64,000 nt of DNA from JAGOEY01 sp017997515 (GCA_026314275.1 CP111109.1:1426001-1490000); one strand, 5' to 3'; positions 36,857 through 46,470 are shown, numbered from the stretch's first letter. Notes: a model not told the origin generated them from the letters alone. Numbers and translations are program-made.

Positions 36857-37687
36857 TCAAGCGCTGTAGCGCAGTATCCGCAGGGCCTCGGGCAGCGACT
36901 GCGCTTGGGGCATGAAGTGGTCAATCGTCGCGCCCAGCAGCACCGCGCAGACCACTGCGCCAAGCAGGGGCTTCCAGGTCAGGCGCACGACGGCACTGAG
37001 CCAGCCCTCGCGCTCCACGCCCACGAAGGCGCGGGCGGTACTGACCGAGAAGGCCAGCTCCACCGCCACCGTCAGCAGCACCTCCCAGCCGAAATAGAGC
37101 AAACCAAGGGCACCGGCACCCAACAAGATAGCCACGCCGATCAGGAAGATGGCCACCACGGGCACGACCACCACAGCGCCCTCGTCTGCGCTGGCAACCG
37201 CTTCCAGCGCGTCACTAGCCGCACTACCGAGCTGGCCCGAATCGCTGACCGAGAAATCACCCGAAGCACCTGCACCGGCAAAGTCCCCGCCGCCGCCGCT
37301 CGAAGGCAGCGGTAACCGCGCCGGAGCCACACCGCCAGTGGGCCAGTCGATTGATGGGGCGTCATCCGCCAGGTCCACACTGATGTCCAGAACACCGGTG
37401 TCACGGCCCAGCAGCCAAGCAGCCCACAGCCGCACCACAAGCAGATAAGCCAGGTAACCCACACCCAGCGACACCAGGTAACGCAGTGCCAGCGACTCCA
37501 CACCGGCCACCATCTGCAGGTGCGACACGCTCCAGGTAACCAGCAAGGTGATGCAACCAATCACCCAGCCATGCAGGCGCAAGGCGTGGCGGCGCTGCAG
37601 CGACTGGGCCATGTGCTGATGCCACATCCGCACTGAAGACCAGCCAGAGCGGGGGCGACCCCGGGGCGCGGGTTGGGGATCGGGCAT
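36857..37687 (-). CDS. Hypothetical multi-pass membrane protein
   Basis: A 276-residue protein, family not recognised. Hydrophobic segments lie at about residues 42-60, 66-85, 175-200 and 240-262. Between the second and third is a Gly/Ser/Asp-rich stretch (GGGGDFAGAGASGDFSVSDS) that looks extracytoplasmic and disordered. Start ATG 37687 is 4 bp after the alr stop, so the two genes are probably cotranscribed. No catalytic motif seen. Confidence 0.6.
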   Translation of the reverse strand: MPDPQPAPRGRPRSGWSSVRMWHQHMAQSLQRRHALRLHGWVIGCITLLVTWSVSHLQMVAGVESLALRYLVSLGVGYLAYLLVVRLWAAWLLGRDTGVLDISVDLADDAPSIDWPTGGVAPARLPLPSSGGGGDFAGAGASGDFSVSDSGQLGSAASDALEAVASADEGAVVVVPVVAIFLIGVAILLGAGALGLLYFGWEVLLTVAVELAFSVSTARAFVGVEREGWLSAVVRLTWKPLLGAVVCAVLLGATIDHFMPQAQSLPEALRILRYSA

Positions 37688-37691
37688 TGTC

Positions 37692-38786
37692 TCAGTCGGT
37701 AGCCACCGGCACCCGCTGCGCCAGCGCACACATCAGCTCATAACCCACGGTGGCCCCGGCCTGCGCCACCTCGTCGATGGGCAGCAGCGCGCCGTTGCTG
37801 GCGCGGCCCCAGAGCGTGACCTCGGTGCCAAAACCGGCATCGGGAATGGGCGTCAGGTCCACCACCAGCATGTCCATACTCACCCGGCCCACCAGCCGGG
37901 TGCGCACGCCGCCCACCAGCACCGGGGTGCCGGTGCTGCAGTGGCGCGGGTAACCGTCGGCATACCCACAGGCGACGATGCCGATACGCAGCGGCTGCTC
38001 GGCCGTAAAAATAGAGCCATAACCAACGCTAGCGCCCACTGGCAGGTCTTGAACAGCTATGATTTTTGATGACAGCGTCATGGTCGGCTGCAGGCCCCAG
38101 TGGCTGGCGTTGTACTCCGGAAAGTCGGGTGCACTGCCGTACAACACGATGCCGGGGCGCACCCAGTCGGCCTTGACGCGTTGGTCGTTCGCGTGGCGCA
38201 GCACGGCGGCGCTGTTGCTCAGGCTGCGCTCACCGGGCAGGTCGTGGCTGGCGGCCTCGAAGGTGGCGAGTTGCTGGGCCACACCACGCGCGCCATCGGC
38301 GTCGCTGAAGTGCGTCATGAACGACACCTCGTCCACCTGCGGCAGCGCGTTCAGCCGGGCCCAGGCGCTGCGAAAGCGCTCGGGCGTGAAGCCCAGCCGG
38401 TTCATGCCCGAGTTCATCTTGAGGAAGACGCGTTGGGGCACATGGGTTTTGTGCGCAGCCAGCATGTCGATTTGTTCGTCGCAGTGCACGGCGTGCCACA
38501 GGTCAAGGCGCGAACACAGCTCCAGGTCGCGTGCATCAAACACCCCCTCCAGCAGCAGCACCGGGCCACGCCAGCCTAAAGCGCGCACCCGTGCGGCCTC
38601 GGCCAGGTCCAGCAGCGCAAAACCGTCGGCCCCGCGCAGCCCCTCAAACACCCGCTCAATGCCGTGTCCATAGGCGTTGGCCTTGACGATGGCCCAGATG
38701 CGGGCGTCCGGCACCGACTGGCGCACCCGCTCCAGGTTGTGGCGCAAGGCCGCAGTATGAATCGTGGCTTGAATGGGACGGGGCAT
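37692..38786 (-). CDS. alr: Alanine racemase
   Basis: A 364-residue PLP enzyme making D-alanine for peptidoglycan. PLP Lys in AIVKANAYGHG, MNSGMNRLGF substrate loop, GIVLYG and the second catalytic Tyr in VGYGSIFTAEQ are all present. Start ATG 38786 begins the conserved MPRPIQATIHTAALRHN; the upstream open frame extends to 38888 without similarity. No clear ribosome site is seen. A hypothetical membrane gene follows. Confidence 0.94.
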   Translation of the reverse strand: MPRPIQATIHTAALRHNLERVRQSVPDARIWAIVKANAYGHGIERVFEGLRGADGFALLDLAEAARVRALGWRGPVLLLEGVFDARDLELCSRLDLWHAVHCDEQIDMLAAHKTHVPQRVFLKMNSGMNRLGFTPERFRSAWARLNALPQVDEVSFMTHFSDADGARGVAQQLATFEAASHDLPGERSLSNSAAVLRHANDQRVKADWVRPGIVLYGSAPDFPEYNASHWGLQPTMTLSSKIIAVQDLPVGASVGYGSIFTAEQPLRIGIVACGYADGYPRHCSTGTPVLVGGVRTRLVGRVSMDMLVVDLTPIPDAGFGTEVTLWGRASNGALLPIDEVAQAGATVGYELMCALAQRVPVATD

Positions 38787-38935
38787 GGTGGCGTGGGCAG
38801 GGCGGTAATGCAGGGGATTGTGGCACTGGCCACCAGGGGGCGCGTGATATAACCGCGCTTCACTCGGAGACAGTCCCTTTTTATGCAAAGCACCTGCCGC
38901 GCTGGTGCCAAACGACAGAGCCTACAGCCCCATCC

Positions 38936-40240
38936 ATGAAGCGCGGTTTCTACACCATCATGTCAGCCCAGTTCTTTTCGTCACTGGCTGACAACGCGCT
39001 TTTTGTCGCTGCGGTGGAGCTGATCCGGATATCGGGCGGTGCCGAGTGGGAACGTGCCGCGCTGGTGCCGATTTTTGCGGTGTTTTATGTGGTGCTGGCG
39101 CCGCTGGTGGGGGCGTTTGCCGACGCCATGCCGAAGGGCCGGGTGATGTTCATCAGCAATGCCATCAAGGTGGTGGGCTGCCTGATTATGCTGTTTGGCA
39201 CCCACCCGTTGTTGTCATATGCAATTGTGGGGCTGGGTGCCGCCGCCTACTCCCCCGCCAAATACGGCATCCTGACCGAGCTGCTGCCCGCGTCGCAGCT
39301 GGTCAAGGCCAACGGCTGGATCGAGGGCCTGACCATTGCGTCCATCATTCTCGGCATTCTGCTGGGTGGGCAACTCATCGGGGCCATGGCGTCTTCACAC
39401 TTGCTGGCGATTGACCTTCCGTTCATCGACACCGGCATCGACACCGCCCCCGAGGCAGCCATCGGCATCATCATTTTTGTCTACCTGCTGGCCGCGTGGT
39501 TCAACACACGTATCCCCCACACCGGCGTGGAGATGCGCCCCCTGCGCGCCAACCCGCAGCAAAGCCACATCCGCAACCTGGCGGGGCTGCTGCCGGACTT
39601 CTGGCAGTGCAACAAACGCCTGTGGAACGACCGCCTGGGCCAGATCTCGCTGGCCACCACCACCCTGTTCTGGGGCGCGGGGGGCAACCTCAAATACATC
39701 GTGCTGGCCTGGGCTTCATTGGCGCTGGGCTACAACACGGCACAGGCTTCATCACTGACCGGTGTGGTGGCCATTGGCACCGCCGTGGGGGCCGTGGTGG
39801 CGTCGATGCGTATGCGGCTGGACATGGCCACCAAGGTCATCCCGCTGGGTATTGCGATGGGGCTCTTGATCATTTTGATGAACTTCATCGGGAACCTGTG
39901 GGTGGCCATTCCGTTCCTGATTTTGCTGGGCGGGCTGGGCGGTTTTCTGGTGGTGCCGATGAACGCACTGCTGCAGCACCGGGGCCACAACCTGATGGGC
40001 GCGGGCCGGTCGATTGCGGTGCAGAACTTCAACGAGCAGGCCTGCATCCTGGGCCTGGGCGCGTTCTACACTGGCATGACCAAATACGGCATGTCGGCCT
40101 TTGTTGCCATCACCGCATTCGGCGTGGTGGTGGCGGGCTTCATGTGGATCATCCAGCGCTGGCACGCCCACAACTGCATCCACCACAAGGACGAGGTTGA
40201 GCACCTGCTTGATATCGCCCGGCACGACAACCACCACTGA
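38936..40240 (+). CDS. lplT: Lysophospholipid transporter LplT
   Basis: A 434-residue major-facilitator protein with about twelve membrane segments. The N-terminal FYTIMSAQFFSSLADNALFV and KYGILTELLPASQLVKANGW match LplT, which flips lysophospholipids inward across the inner membrane for re-acylation. In enteric bacteria it is joined to the acyltransferase Aas, which is not adjacent here. Diverges from alr; a 45-bp gap separates it from gpx. Confidence 0.88.
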   Translation: MKRGFYTIMSAQFFSSLADNALFVAAVELIRISGGAEWERAALVPIFAVFYVVLAPLVGAFADAMPKGRVMFISNAIKVVGCLIMLFGTHPLLSYAIVGLGAAAYSPAKYGILTELLPASQLVKANGWIEGLTIASIILGILLGGQLIGAMASSHLLAIDLPFIDTGIDTAPEAAIGIIIFVYLLAAWFNTRIPHTGVEMRPLRANPQQSHIRNLAGLLPDFWQCNKRLWNDRLGQISLATTTLFWGAGGNLKYIVLAWASLALGYNTAQASSLTGVVAIGTAVGAVVASMRMRLDMATKVIPLGIAMGLLIILMNFIGNLWVAIPFLILLGGLGGFLVVPMNALLQHRGHNLMGAGRSIAVQNFNEQACILGLGAFYTGMTKYGMSAFVAITAFGVVVAGFMWIIQRWHAHNCIHHKDEVEHLLDIARHDNHH

Positions 40241-40285
40241 TGCACGGGGCCGTGTGTTGGAAGGTCTTTTTCCAGGAGCCAATGC

Positions 40286-40771
40286 ATGACCACTCTTTAC
40301 GACTTTGACGCGCAGAGCATCAACGGCAAGCCCGTTGCACTGAAGCAGTTCGAGGGCAAGGTGCTGCTGATCGTCAACACCGCCAGCGCCTGCGGCTTCA
40401 CGCCGCAGTTCGGTGGGCTGGAAAAACTGCACGAAACTTATGCCGACCAGGGCCTGGTGGTGCTGGGCTTCCCCAGCAACCAGTTTGGCGCGCAGGACCC
40501 GGGCAGCAACGACGAGATCGCCAGCTTTTGCCAGCTGAACTACGGCGTGAGTTTTCCGATGATGGCGAAGATCGACGTCAACGGCGCACAGGCCGCTCCG
40601 CTGTACCAGTGGCTCAGCCAGGAAGCACCCGGCCTGCTGGGCAGCAAGGCGATCAAGTGGAATTTCACCAAGTTTCTGGTGGGGCGCGATGGCCAGGTGA
40701 TCCGGCGTTATGCGCCGATGGACACACCGGCCAAACTCAGCGCCGACATCGAAGCGGCGCTGGCGGCCTGA
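40286..40771 (+). CDS. Glutathione peroxidase family protein
   Basis: A 161-residue thiol peroxidase. Catalytic Cys36 in NTASACGFTPQF, Gln in FPSNQFGAQ, and Trp/Asn in IKWNFTKFLV complete the family tetrad. The form is the Cys (not selenocysteine) type, which usually uses thioredoxin. AGGAG lies close before the ATG. A weak hairpin CTGTTTT/AAAACAG follows the stop at 40777-40795 and merges into repeat R2. Confidence 0.92.
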   Translation: MTTLYDFDAQSINGKPVALKQFEGKVLLIVNTASACGFTPQFGGLEKLHETYADQGLVVLGFPSNQFGAQDPGSNDEIASFCQLNYGVSFPMMAKIDVNGAQAAPLYQWLSQEAPGLLGSKAIKWNFTKFLVGRDGQVIRRYAPMDTPAKLSADIEAALAA

Positions 40772-40785
40772 CAGGCTGTTTTCTT

Positions 40786-40834
40786 AAGCAAAACAGGGCT
40801 CTAGCGCATGCTGGGTGCTCACAAGTAGCTATCA
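40786..40834. repeat. Dispersed repeat R2, copy after gpx
   Basis: On the minus strand TGATAGCTACTTGTGA-N11-TGCGCTAGAGCCCTGTTTTG. Lies between the converging gpx and RidA genes. Confidence 0.7.
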
Positions 40835-40853
40835 AAAAAATAGCAAAACCAGT

Positions 40854-41245
40854 TTAATCCGGGATCACCGCCGTGACCTCGATCTCGACCTTGGCTTCGT
40901 CCTCGATCAGCGCGGCAACTTCCACGGCTGTCATGACGGCGTTGAAGCTGCCAATCAGCTCGCGGAACGCCACACCAATCTCGGGGTAGGCGGCGACGTA
41001 TTCTTTCTTGTCGGTGACATACCAAGTCATCCGCACGATGTGCTCAGGCTTGGCACCGCCCTCTTTCAGCACATCCACGATGTTTTGCAACGCCTGGCGC
41101 ACCTGGCCTGCCATGTCGCTGGTGTGGAACTTGCCCTGGGCGTCCCAGCCGATCATGCCGGCCACAAACACCATGCTGCCTTTGACGGCCACACCATTGG
41201 AATAACCACGGGGGCGGGGCCAGCCGGGGGGAGCAGAATTTTCAT
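40854..41245 (-). pseudogene. RidA-family protein, frameshifted at a C6 tract near the start
   Basis: The body encodes a RidA/YjgF-type imine deaminase (GMIGWDAQGKF, RMTWYVTDKKEY, FNAVMTAVEVAALIEDEAKVEIEVTAV). ATG 41245 has an excellent AAGGAG site and overlaps the thioesterase stop (ATGA), but reads MKILLPPAGPAP in the wrong frame. One more C in the six-base run (41226-41231 as G on plus) restores MKILLPPGWPRPRGYSNG joined to the body. Last gene of the aminobenzoate unit. It would deaminate the enamine/imine formed when the amino group is lost. Broken gene or base-calling error. Confidence 0.82.
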
Positions 41246-41691
41246 GAAGATATCTCCTTGGGGTTTTGTTGAAATTTTTCCAGGGCGGTGCGCAGGTCGT
41301 CGGGCAGGACGATGGCCCGGTGAGTTTCCAGGCTGGTGCACACCAGCGTCTGGCGCACCTGCACCCGCAGTTCATCGCCACAACGGCAGTACAGCGCCAG
41401 CTCCAGCGAACGCGTGCCCAGGCGCTGCACCGACACGCCGTAAGTCACCACGTCACCCATGCGGCTGATGGCCTTGAAGTCACACTGCAGGTTGACGGTG
41501 GGCAGGCCCACACGCCGGGGCCCGAGCAGGTGCGCATACGAGATGCCCAACCCGTCGGTGACCCAGTCCTCGACATGGTTGTTGAACATCACCAGGTACT
41601 GCGGGAAGAAGACGATGCCCGCCGGGTCGCAGTGCGAGAAACGGATCAGGACATCGCGCTCGAAAACGGGTTGGCTTGGAGGCATGGTCAT
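41242..41691 (-). CDS. Hotdog-fold acyl-CoA thioesterase (4HBT type)
   Basis: A 149-residue thioesterase. Catalytic Asp22 lies in the 4-hydroxybenzoyl-CoA thioesterase signature HCDPAGIVFFPQY. ATG 41691 overlaps the livF stop by 4 bp; ATG 41685 is an alternative. In aerobic aryl-CoA pathways such enzymes rescue CoA from dead-end thioesters (inference). Translationally coupled to livF before it and the RidA gene after it. Confidence 0.88.
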   Translation of the reverse strand: MTMPPSQPVFERDVLIRFSHCDPAGIVFFPQYLVMFNNHVEDWVTDGLGISYAHLLGPRRVGLPTVNLQCDFKAISRMGDVVTYGVSVQRLGTRSLELALYCRCGDELRVQVRQTLVCTSLETHRAIVLPDDLRTALEKFQQNPKEISS

Positions 41692-42398
41692 ACGCCGATG
41701 TAACGTTCCCATAGTGCGGGGTCGGCACCGAGCTGAACAGAGTCACCCTGCCAGACCACCTTGCCGCGCTCGATGATGGTGTGGCTGTCGGCCAGGCGCA
41801 TCAGGCGCTGCACGTATTTGTCGATCACCAGAATGGTCTGGCCCTGCTGGCGCAGGGTGTCGAGGCATTGCCAGATTTCCTCGCGGATCAGCGGTGCCAG
41901 GCCTTCGGTGGCTTCGTCGAGGATGACCAGGTGTGGGTTGGTCATCAGCGCGCGGCCCAGCGCCAGCATCTGCTGCTCGCCACCGGACAGCTGGTTGCCC
42001 ATGTTGCGGCGGCGCTCCAGCAGGCGCGGGAACAGGTGGTACACCCGGTCCAGCGTCCACGGCTCTTTGGTGCTGTTGCGGTTCGCAGCGAATGCGCGCA
42101 GGTTTTCTTCTACCGACAAATTGGGGAATATCTGCCGGCCTTCGGGAACCACGGCCAGGCCCATACGGGCGATCTTGTCGGGGGTGAGTTTGTCGATACG
42201 TTCACCGCGAAACCGCACGTGGCCGCCCTTGCTGCGCGTCAGGCCGAGCATGGACCGCACGGTGGTAGTTTTGCCCATGCCGTTGCGGCCGAGCAAGGTG
42301 GACACCTGGCCTGCCTGCACCTGCAGATCCACACCAAACAACACCTGGCTGCTGCCGTAGGCCGTCTCCAAACCTTGGACTTCCAACAAAGCGCTCAT
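41688..42398 (-). CDS. livF: Branched-chain-type ABC transporter ATPase LivF
   Basis: A 236-residue ATPase: Walker A LLGRNGMGKTT, signature LSGGEQQMLALGRAL, Walker B LVILDEATEGLAP. One of two ATPases of a LivFGHM-type importer. Overlaps livG and the thioesterase gene by 4 bp each. Placement within a catabolic cluster suggests import of an aromatic acid rather than leucine. Confidence 0.92.
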   Translation of the reverse strand: MSALLEVQGLETAYGSSQVLFGVDLQVQAGQVSTLLGRNGMGKTTTVRSMLGLTRSKGGHVRFRGERIDKLTPDKIARMGLAVVPEGRQIFPNLSVEENLRAFAANRNSTKEPWTLDRVYHLFPRLLERRRNMGNQLSGGEQQMLALGRALMTNPHLVILDEATEGLAPLIREEIWQCLDTLRQQGQTILVIDKYVQRLMRLADSHTIIERGKVVWQGDSVQLGADPALWERYIGV

Positions 42399-43162
42399 GC
42401 TGGTGCTCCTTCGTGTTCTTCATCGCCCAGGTAGGCGCGCCGCACCTCGGGATGGTTGCGAATCTCTTCGGGTGTGCCGCTGGCGATCACTTTTCCGAAC
42501 ACCAATGTAGAGATGCGGTCGGCCAAGCGAAACACCGCGCCCATGTCATGCTCCACCAACAGGATGGTGGTCTCGCCGCGCAGACTTAGCAGCAGGTGCA
42601 CCATCTTCTCGGACTCGTCCGGGCCCATACCCGCCATGGGTTCGTCCAGCAGCAGCAGCTTCGGCTGTGTGGCCAGCGCCAGGCCCACTTCGAGCTGGCG
42701 CTGTTCACCGTGGGCCAGTGAGCCAGACAAGGTGTGGATACGCGCGCCGAGGCCCACCCGTTCACACACGGCCGCGGCCTCGTCATACCGGGCGCGTTCA
42801 TCCCGTGCACGCTGCCAGAAGCGCATGCTGCTGCCCTGGCGCGCCTGCACGGCCAGCGCCACGTTGTCGAGCACACTCAAGCGGCGGAAGATGCTGGTGA
42901 TCTGGTACGAACGCGCCAAGCCAGCCAGCACCCGTTCATGCGTGGGCATATGGGTGATGTCCACGCCGTTAAAACGCAGCGTGCCTTCGTCGGATGCCAT
43001 CGCGCCGGAGATCTGGTGGATCAGTGTGGTCTTGCCTGCGCCGTTGGGGCCAATCAGCGCATGGACTTCACCGGTCATGACCGACAGACTGGCATGGTCG
43101 GTGGCAGTCAGCCCGCCGAAACGTTTGACCAGGGATTCGAGTTGCAACAATGGTGTGCTCAT
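42395..43162 (-). CDS. livG: Branched-chain-type ABC transporter ATPase LivG
   Basis: A 255-residue ATPase: Walker A IGPNGAGKTTL, signature region LAHGEQRQLEVGLAL, Walker B KLLLLDEPMAGMGPDE, switch His in LVEHDM. ATG 43162 overlaps the livM stop by 4 bp; an upstream open frame inside livM is not coding. Pairs with LivF to energise the importer. Confidence 0.92.
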   Translation of the reverse strand: MSTPLLQLESLVKRFGGLTATDHASLSVMTGEVHALIGPNGAGKTTLIHQISGAMASDEGTLRFNGVDITHMPTHERVLAGLARSYQITSIFRRLSVLDNVALAVQARQGSSMRFWQRARDERARYDEAAAVCERVGLGARIHTLSGSLAHGEQRQLEVGLALATQPKLLLLDEPMAGMGPDESEKMVHLLLSLRGETTILLVEHDMGAVFRLADRISTLVFGKVIASGTPEEIRNHPEVRRAYLGDEEHEGAPA

Positions 43163-44169
43163 TTCTTTCCCTCCCCAGCGCGTTTGCGATTGGCCAGGCT
43201 CATGAGCCCGTTGGGTGCCACCAGCACCACCAGCAGCAGCAAGGCACCCAGGCCAAACTGCCAGTGGATGGTGTAGCCCGCCAGAATTTCTTCGAGCAGC
43301 AAAAAGGCCGTGGCACCAATCAGCGCGCCGTACAAATGGCCCACACCGCCCAGAATCACCATCATCATCAATACGCCAGACTGGTGCCATTGCAGCATCG
43401 ACGGGCTGGCAAAACTGTTCAGGTTGACCAGCAGCACACCCGACAAACCGGCCATCGCACCGGCAATGGTGAAGGCCACCAGTTTGTAGCGCTGTACCGG
43501 GAAACCAATGGCGACCATACGGGTTTCGTTCTCGCGGATGGCTTGCAGCGTGTGGCCAAAACGGGCGTTGAGCAGACGCTGCACACCGACAAAAGCCAGG
43601 ACAAACAACACCAGCACCACAAAGTAGAAATTGCGGTCGTTGGCCATGTCAAACCCGGCCAGCACATCCGAGCGTGCCGCCATCGCCAGGCCGTCGTCAC
43701 CGCCGTAGGCTTTGACCGACACGGCCACGTAGTACAACATCTGGGCAAAAGCCAGCGTGATCATGATGAAGTACACACCTTTGGTGCGCAGGCTGATGAA
43801 GCCAATCACCAGCGCAAACAAGGCACTGACCAGCACCGCCAGCGGCCAGGCGATCCAGGCCGATGTGACACCGTGGAACATCAGCACGGCCACGCTGTAG
43901 GCACCGATGCCCAGAAACGCCGCATGCCCAAAACTGACCATGCCGCCAAAACCCAGAATCAGGTTGAGGCTGGTGGCAGCCAGCGCAAAAATCAGGATGC
44001 GCGCGGCCACACCAATGTAGAACTCCTGGCCCGTGGCCTGCGCCACAAAAGGCAGCGCAGCCAGTGCGACCAGCAGCACCAGGGCGCGGCGCACATGCAG
44101 CGGGTGGTCCAGCAGGCCGTGCTGCGACGCAGTGGCCTGGGGGGTTGAGATGGAAGAAGGTTGTGTCAT
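43159..44169 (-). CDS. livM: Branched-chain-type ABC permease LivM
   Basis: A 336-residue permease with about nine membrane segments. LivM marks: LNLILGFGGMVSFGHAAFLGIGAYS and GFISLRTKGVYFIMITLAFAQM. ATG 44169 (MTQPSSIST) is preferred; ATG 44187 adds six residues and would overlap livH. Forms the membrane channel with LivH. Confidence 0.9.
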   Translation of the reverse strand: MTQPSSISTPQATASQHGLLDHPLHVRRALVLLVALAALPFVAQATGQEFYIGVAARILIFALAATSLNLILGFGGMVSFGHAAFLGIGAYSVAVLMFHGVTSAWIAWPLAVLVSALFALVIGFISLRTKGVYFIMITLAFAQMLYYVAVSVKAYGGDDGLAMAARSDVLAGFDMANDRNFYFVVLVLFVLAFVGVQRLLNARFGHTLQAIRENETRMVAIGFPVQRYKLVAFTIAGAMAGLSGVLLVNLNSFASPSMLQWHQSGVLMMMVILGGVGHLYGALIGATAFLLLEEILAGYTIHWQFGLGALLLLVVLVAPNGLMSLANRKRAGEGKK

Positions 44170-44179
44170 GGTGCGGATC

Positions 44180-45097
44180 TCATCCATGGGCAGGGAACAG
44201 GCCCTGCGGTTTGTAGAACAGCACGATGGCCATCAGCACATAGATCAGGATGGAGGCAATGGCCGCTCCGGCGTTGGACGCCACGGCAGGACCAAAAAGG
44301 CCTTCCAGCACCATAGGCACCAGGGTGCGGCCCGCGGTGTCCACCACCCCCACCAGCAAGGCCCCCATCAACGCACCACGGATGGAGCCGATGCCACCAA
44401 TCACAATCACCACAAAAGCCAGGATCAGGATACTTTCACCCATACCCACCTGCACCGACAACAGGGGCCCAAGCATGCCGCCCGCCACCGCACACAGCGC
44501 GGCACCCAGGCCAAACACCAGCGTGAAAAGCCGCTGCACGTTGACCCCCATGGCCAGCGCCATTTCGCGGTTGGACGCACCGGCCCGCACCTGCATCCCC
44601 ACCCGGGTGCGGGTGACACCGAGGTACAACAACAGCGCCACGGCCAGGCCCACCACAATGATCAGCAGACGAAAGGCCGAGTACTGGAACCCGGGCAACA
44701 ACTCCACCGGGCCGGACAAGGCGTCGGGTGTATTCAGCAACACGGGCTGTGCGCCCCAGATCATGCGCACAGCCTCGTTGCACATCAGCAAAATGGCAAA
44801 GGTGCCCAACACCTGCGACAGGTGGTCGCGCTGGTAGAGGCGCCGCAGGATGGTCATCTCCAGCAACATGCCGAAGATGGCAGTGCCAACGATGCCCACC
44901 CCCAGCCCGACAAGGAACGAATCTGATGCCAAAGTCACCGTGGCGATCAGGTATGCACCCACCATGTAGAGCGAACCATGGGCCAGGTTGATCATGTCCA
45001 TGATGCCGAATACCAGCGTGAGGCCAGCGGCCAGCAGGAACAACATCAGGCCAAACTGCAGACCGTTAAGTGCCTGCTCCAATATCAAAATGCCCAT
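44180..45097 (-). CDS. livH: Branched-chain-type ABC permease LivH
   Basis: A 305-residue permease with about eight membrane segments. LivH marks: LEQALNGLQFGLMLFLLAAGLTLVFG and DMINLAHGSLYMVGAY. ATG 45097 begins the first conserved helix. Repeat R1 separates it from the binding-protein gene upstream (170-bp gap), which could alter coupling between them. Confidence 0.92.
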   Translation of the reverse strand: MGILILEQALNGLQFGLMLFLLAAGLTLVFGIMDMINLAHGSLYMVGAYLIATVTLASDSFLVGLGVGIVGTAIFGMLLEMTILRRLYQRDHLSQVLGTFAILLMCNEAVRMIWGAQPVLLNTPDALSGPVELLPGFQYSAFRLLIIVVGLAVALLLYLGVTRTRVGMQVRAGASNREMALAMGVNVQRLFTLVFGLGAALCAVAGGMLGPLLSVQVGMGESILILAFVVIVIGGIGSIRGALMGALLVGVVDTAGRTLVPMVLEGLFGPAVASNAGAAIASILIYVLMAIVLFYKPQGLFPAHG

Positions 45098-45168
45098 AAC
45101 TCTTGTGCTTTCATCGTTTGTGATGCGCCACTCTCCAAGCAGCCGCCAGTCGCATGCGGCGTGCGCCC

Positions 45169-45262
45169 TCCTTCCAGCAGACACCGCGGATCTGGCTTTG
45201 CCAGTCCGCTGGTGTCGCCCCCTGCAAGGGGGTTGGCGAGAGCGCAGCGAAGCCTGGGGGTG
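45169..45262. repeat. Dispersed hairpin repeat R1, copy 4
   Basis: Core hairpin 45180-45216: GACAC/GTGTC, GCGGA/TCCGC, CTGGC/GCCAG around TTT. It lies inside the liv operon, five bases after the binding-protein stop codon. Confidence 0.85.
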
Positions 45263-45267
45263 AGCCT

Positions 45268-46470
45268 TTAACTAGCTGCGGCCATCTTGCAGTCACCCAC
45301 GTAGGCATCCCCGTGGTTCTTGAAGATGGGGCTCAGCGTGCGGTTGGTGATACGGCCCTGGCTGTCTTTGGTGACCACACGCAGGTAGTAGTCTTGCACC
45401 GGGTAGTGGTTTTTGCCAAAGCGGAACGGGCCGCGCACCGAGTTGAACTTGGCGGCTTCCAGGGCCTTGCGCACGGCGTCCTTGTTGTCCAGGTTGCCCT
45501 TCACGTCACGCACTGCGGCGTCCATCAGCATGGCGGCGTCGTAACCTTGTGCGGCGTACAGCGTGGGCAGGCGGCCAAACTCTTTCTGGAAGTCGGCCAC
45601 AAAACGCTTGTTGGCGGCGTTGTCCATGTCGTGCGCCCATTGCGACGAATTAAACATGCCCAGCATCGGCTCACCCACAGCCTTGATCACGTCCTCGTCG
45701 GCCGAGAAACCGGGGCCAAACAGCACCGCGTCCTTGGACAGGCCGGCCGCCACATACTGCTTGATGAAGTTGATGCCCAGGCCGCCGGGCAGGAAGATGT
45801 ACACGGCATCAGGCTTGGCGGCGCGGATCTTGGACAGCTCGGGGCCATAGTCCAGCTGGTTCAGCGCGGTGTAGGTTTCCATGGCCACTTCACCCTTGAA
45901 GTAACGCTTGAAACCGGTCAAAGCGTCTTTGCCTGCGGGGTAGTTGGGGGCGATGATGGCCACCTTCTTGAAACCCTTGTCCTGCACGGTCTGGCCCACG
46001 GCTTCGTGCATGTTGTCGTTCTGGTACGACGCGCTGAAGAAGTAGGGGTTGCACTGGGCACCCGCGTACTGCGAGGGGCCGGCGTTGGCGCTGATGTAGA
46101 AGGTCTTGTTCTGGAACGCGGTGGGGCCCACGGCCAGCATCAGGTTGGAGAACACCAGGCCGGTCATGAAGTCGACCTTGTCGCGCTTGAGCAGGCGCTC
46201 GGCGGTTTGTTTGGCCACATCAGGGCTTTGTTGGTCGTCAGCCACGATCACTTCGGCGGGCAGGCCACCGAGCTTGCCGCCGGTGTGTTTGAGCGCCAGC
46301 TGGAAGCCGTCACGGATGTCCACACCCAGACCCGAGCCCGGGCCGGAGAGGGTACTCAGCAAACCCACCTTGACGTTGTCGGCGGCATGCACCGAACCAA
46401 CCATCAGCGCGGCAGCGGCAGCACAGGGAAGCAGTGCCTGCGACAGGCGAAAATTCAGCGTGGTCTTCAT
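45268..46470 (-). CDS. Type 1 periplasmic binding protein of the Liv-type importer
   Basis: A 400-residue substrate-binding protein with signal peptide (~1-28, ending VHAAD). LLSTLSGPGSGLGVDIRDGFQLAL and VDFMTGLVFSNLMLAVGPTA match the Leu/Ile/Val-type Peripla_BP_6 fold. Located between the CoA ligase and the permease genes, so it probably captures aminobenzoate or a similar aromatic acid; homologues in aromatic clusters have that role. Specificity cannot be read directly. Confidence 0.88.
   Translation of the reverse strand: MKTTLNFRLSQALLPCAAAAALMVGSVHAADNVKVGLLSTLSGPGSGLGVDIRDGFQLALKHTGGKLGGLPAEVIVADDQQSPDVAKQTAERLLKRDKVDFMTGLVFSNLMLAVGPTAFQNKTFYISANAGPSQYAGAQCNPYFFSASYQNDNMHEAVGQTVQDKGFKKVAIIAPNYPAGKDALTGFKRYFKGEVAMETYTALNQLDYGPELSKIRAAKPDAVYIFLPGGLGINFIKQYVAAGLSKDAVLFGPGFSADEDVIKAVGEPMLGMFNSSQWAHDMDNAANKRFVADFQKEFGRLPTLYAAQGYDAAMLMDAAVRDVKGNLDNKDAVRKALEAAKFNSVRGPFRFGKNHYPVQDYYLRVVTKDSQGRITNRTLSPIFKNHGDAYVGDCKMAAAS

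Noticed and set aside
38018..38066. A possible R2 copy inside alr (ATAGCTG and GGCGCTAG at R2-like spacing)
   Set aside because: The encoded IIAVQDLPVGASVGYG agrees with the expected alanine racemase sequence at this site, and the second half of R2 does not match, so chance is more likely.
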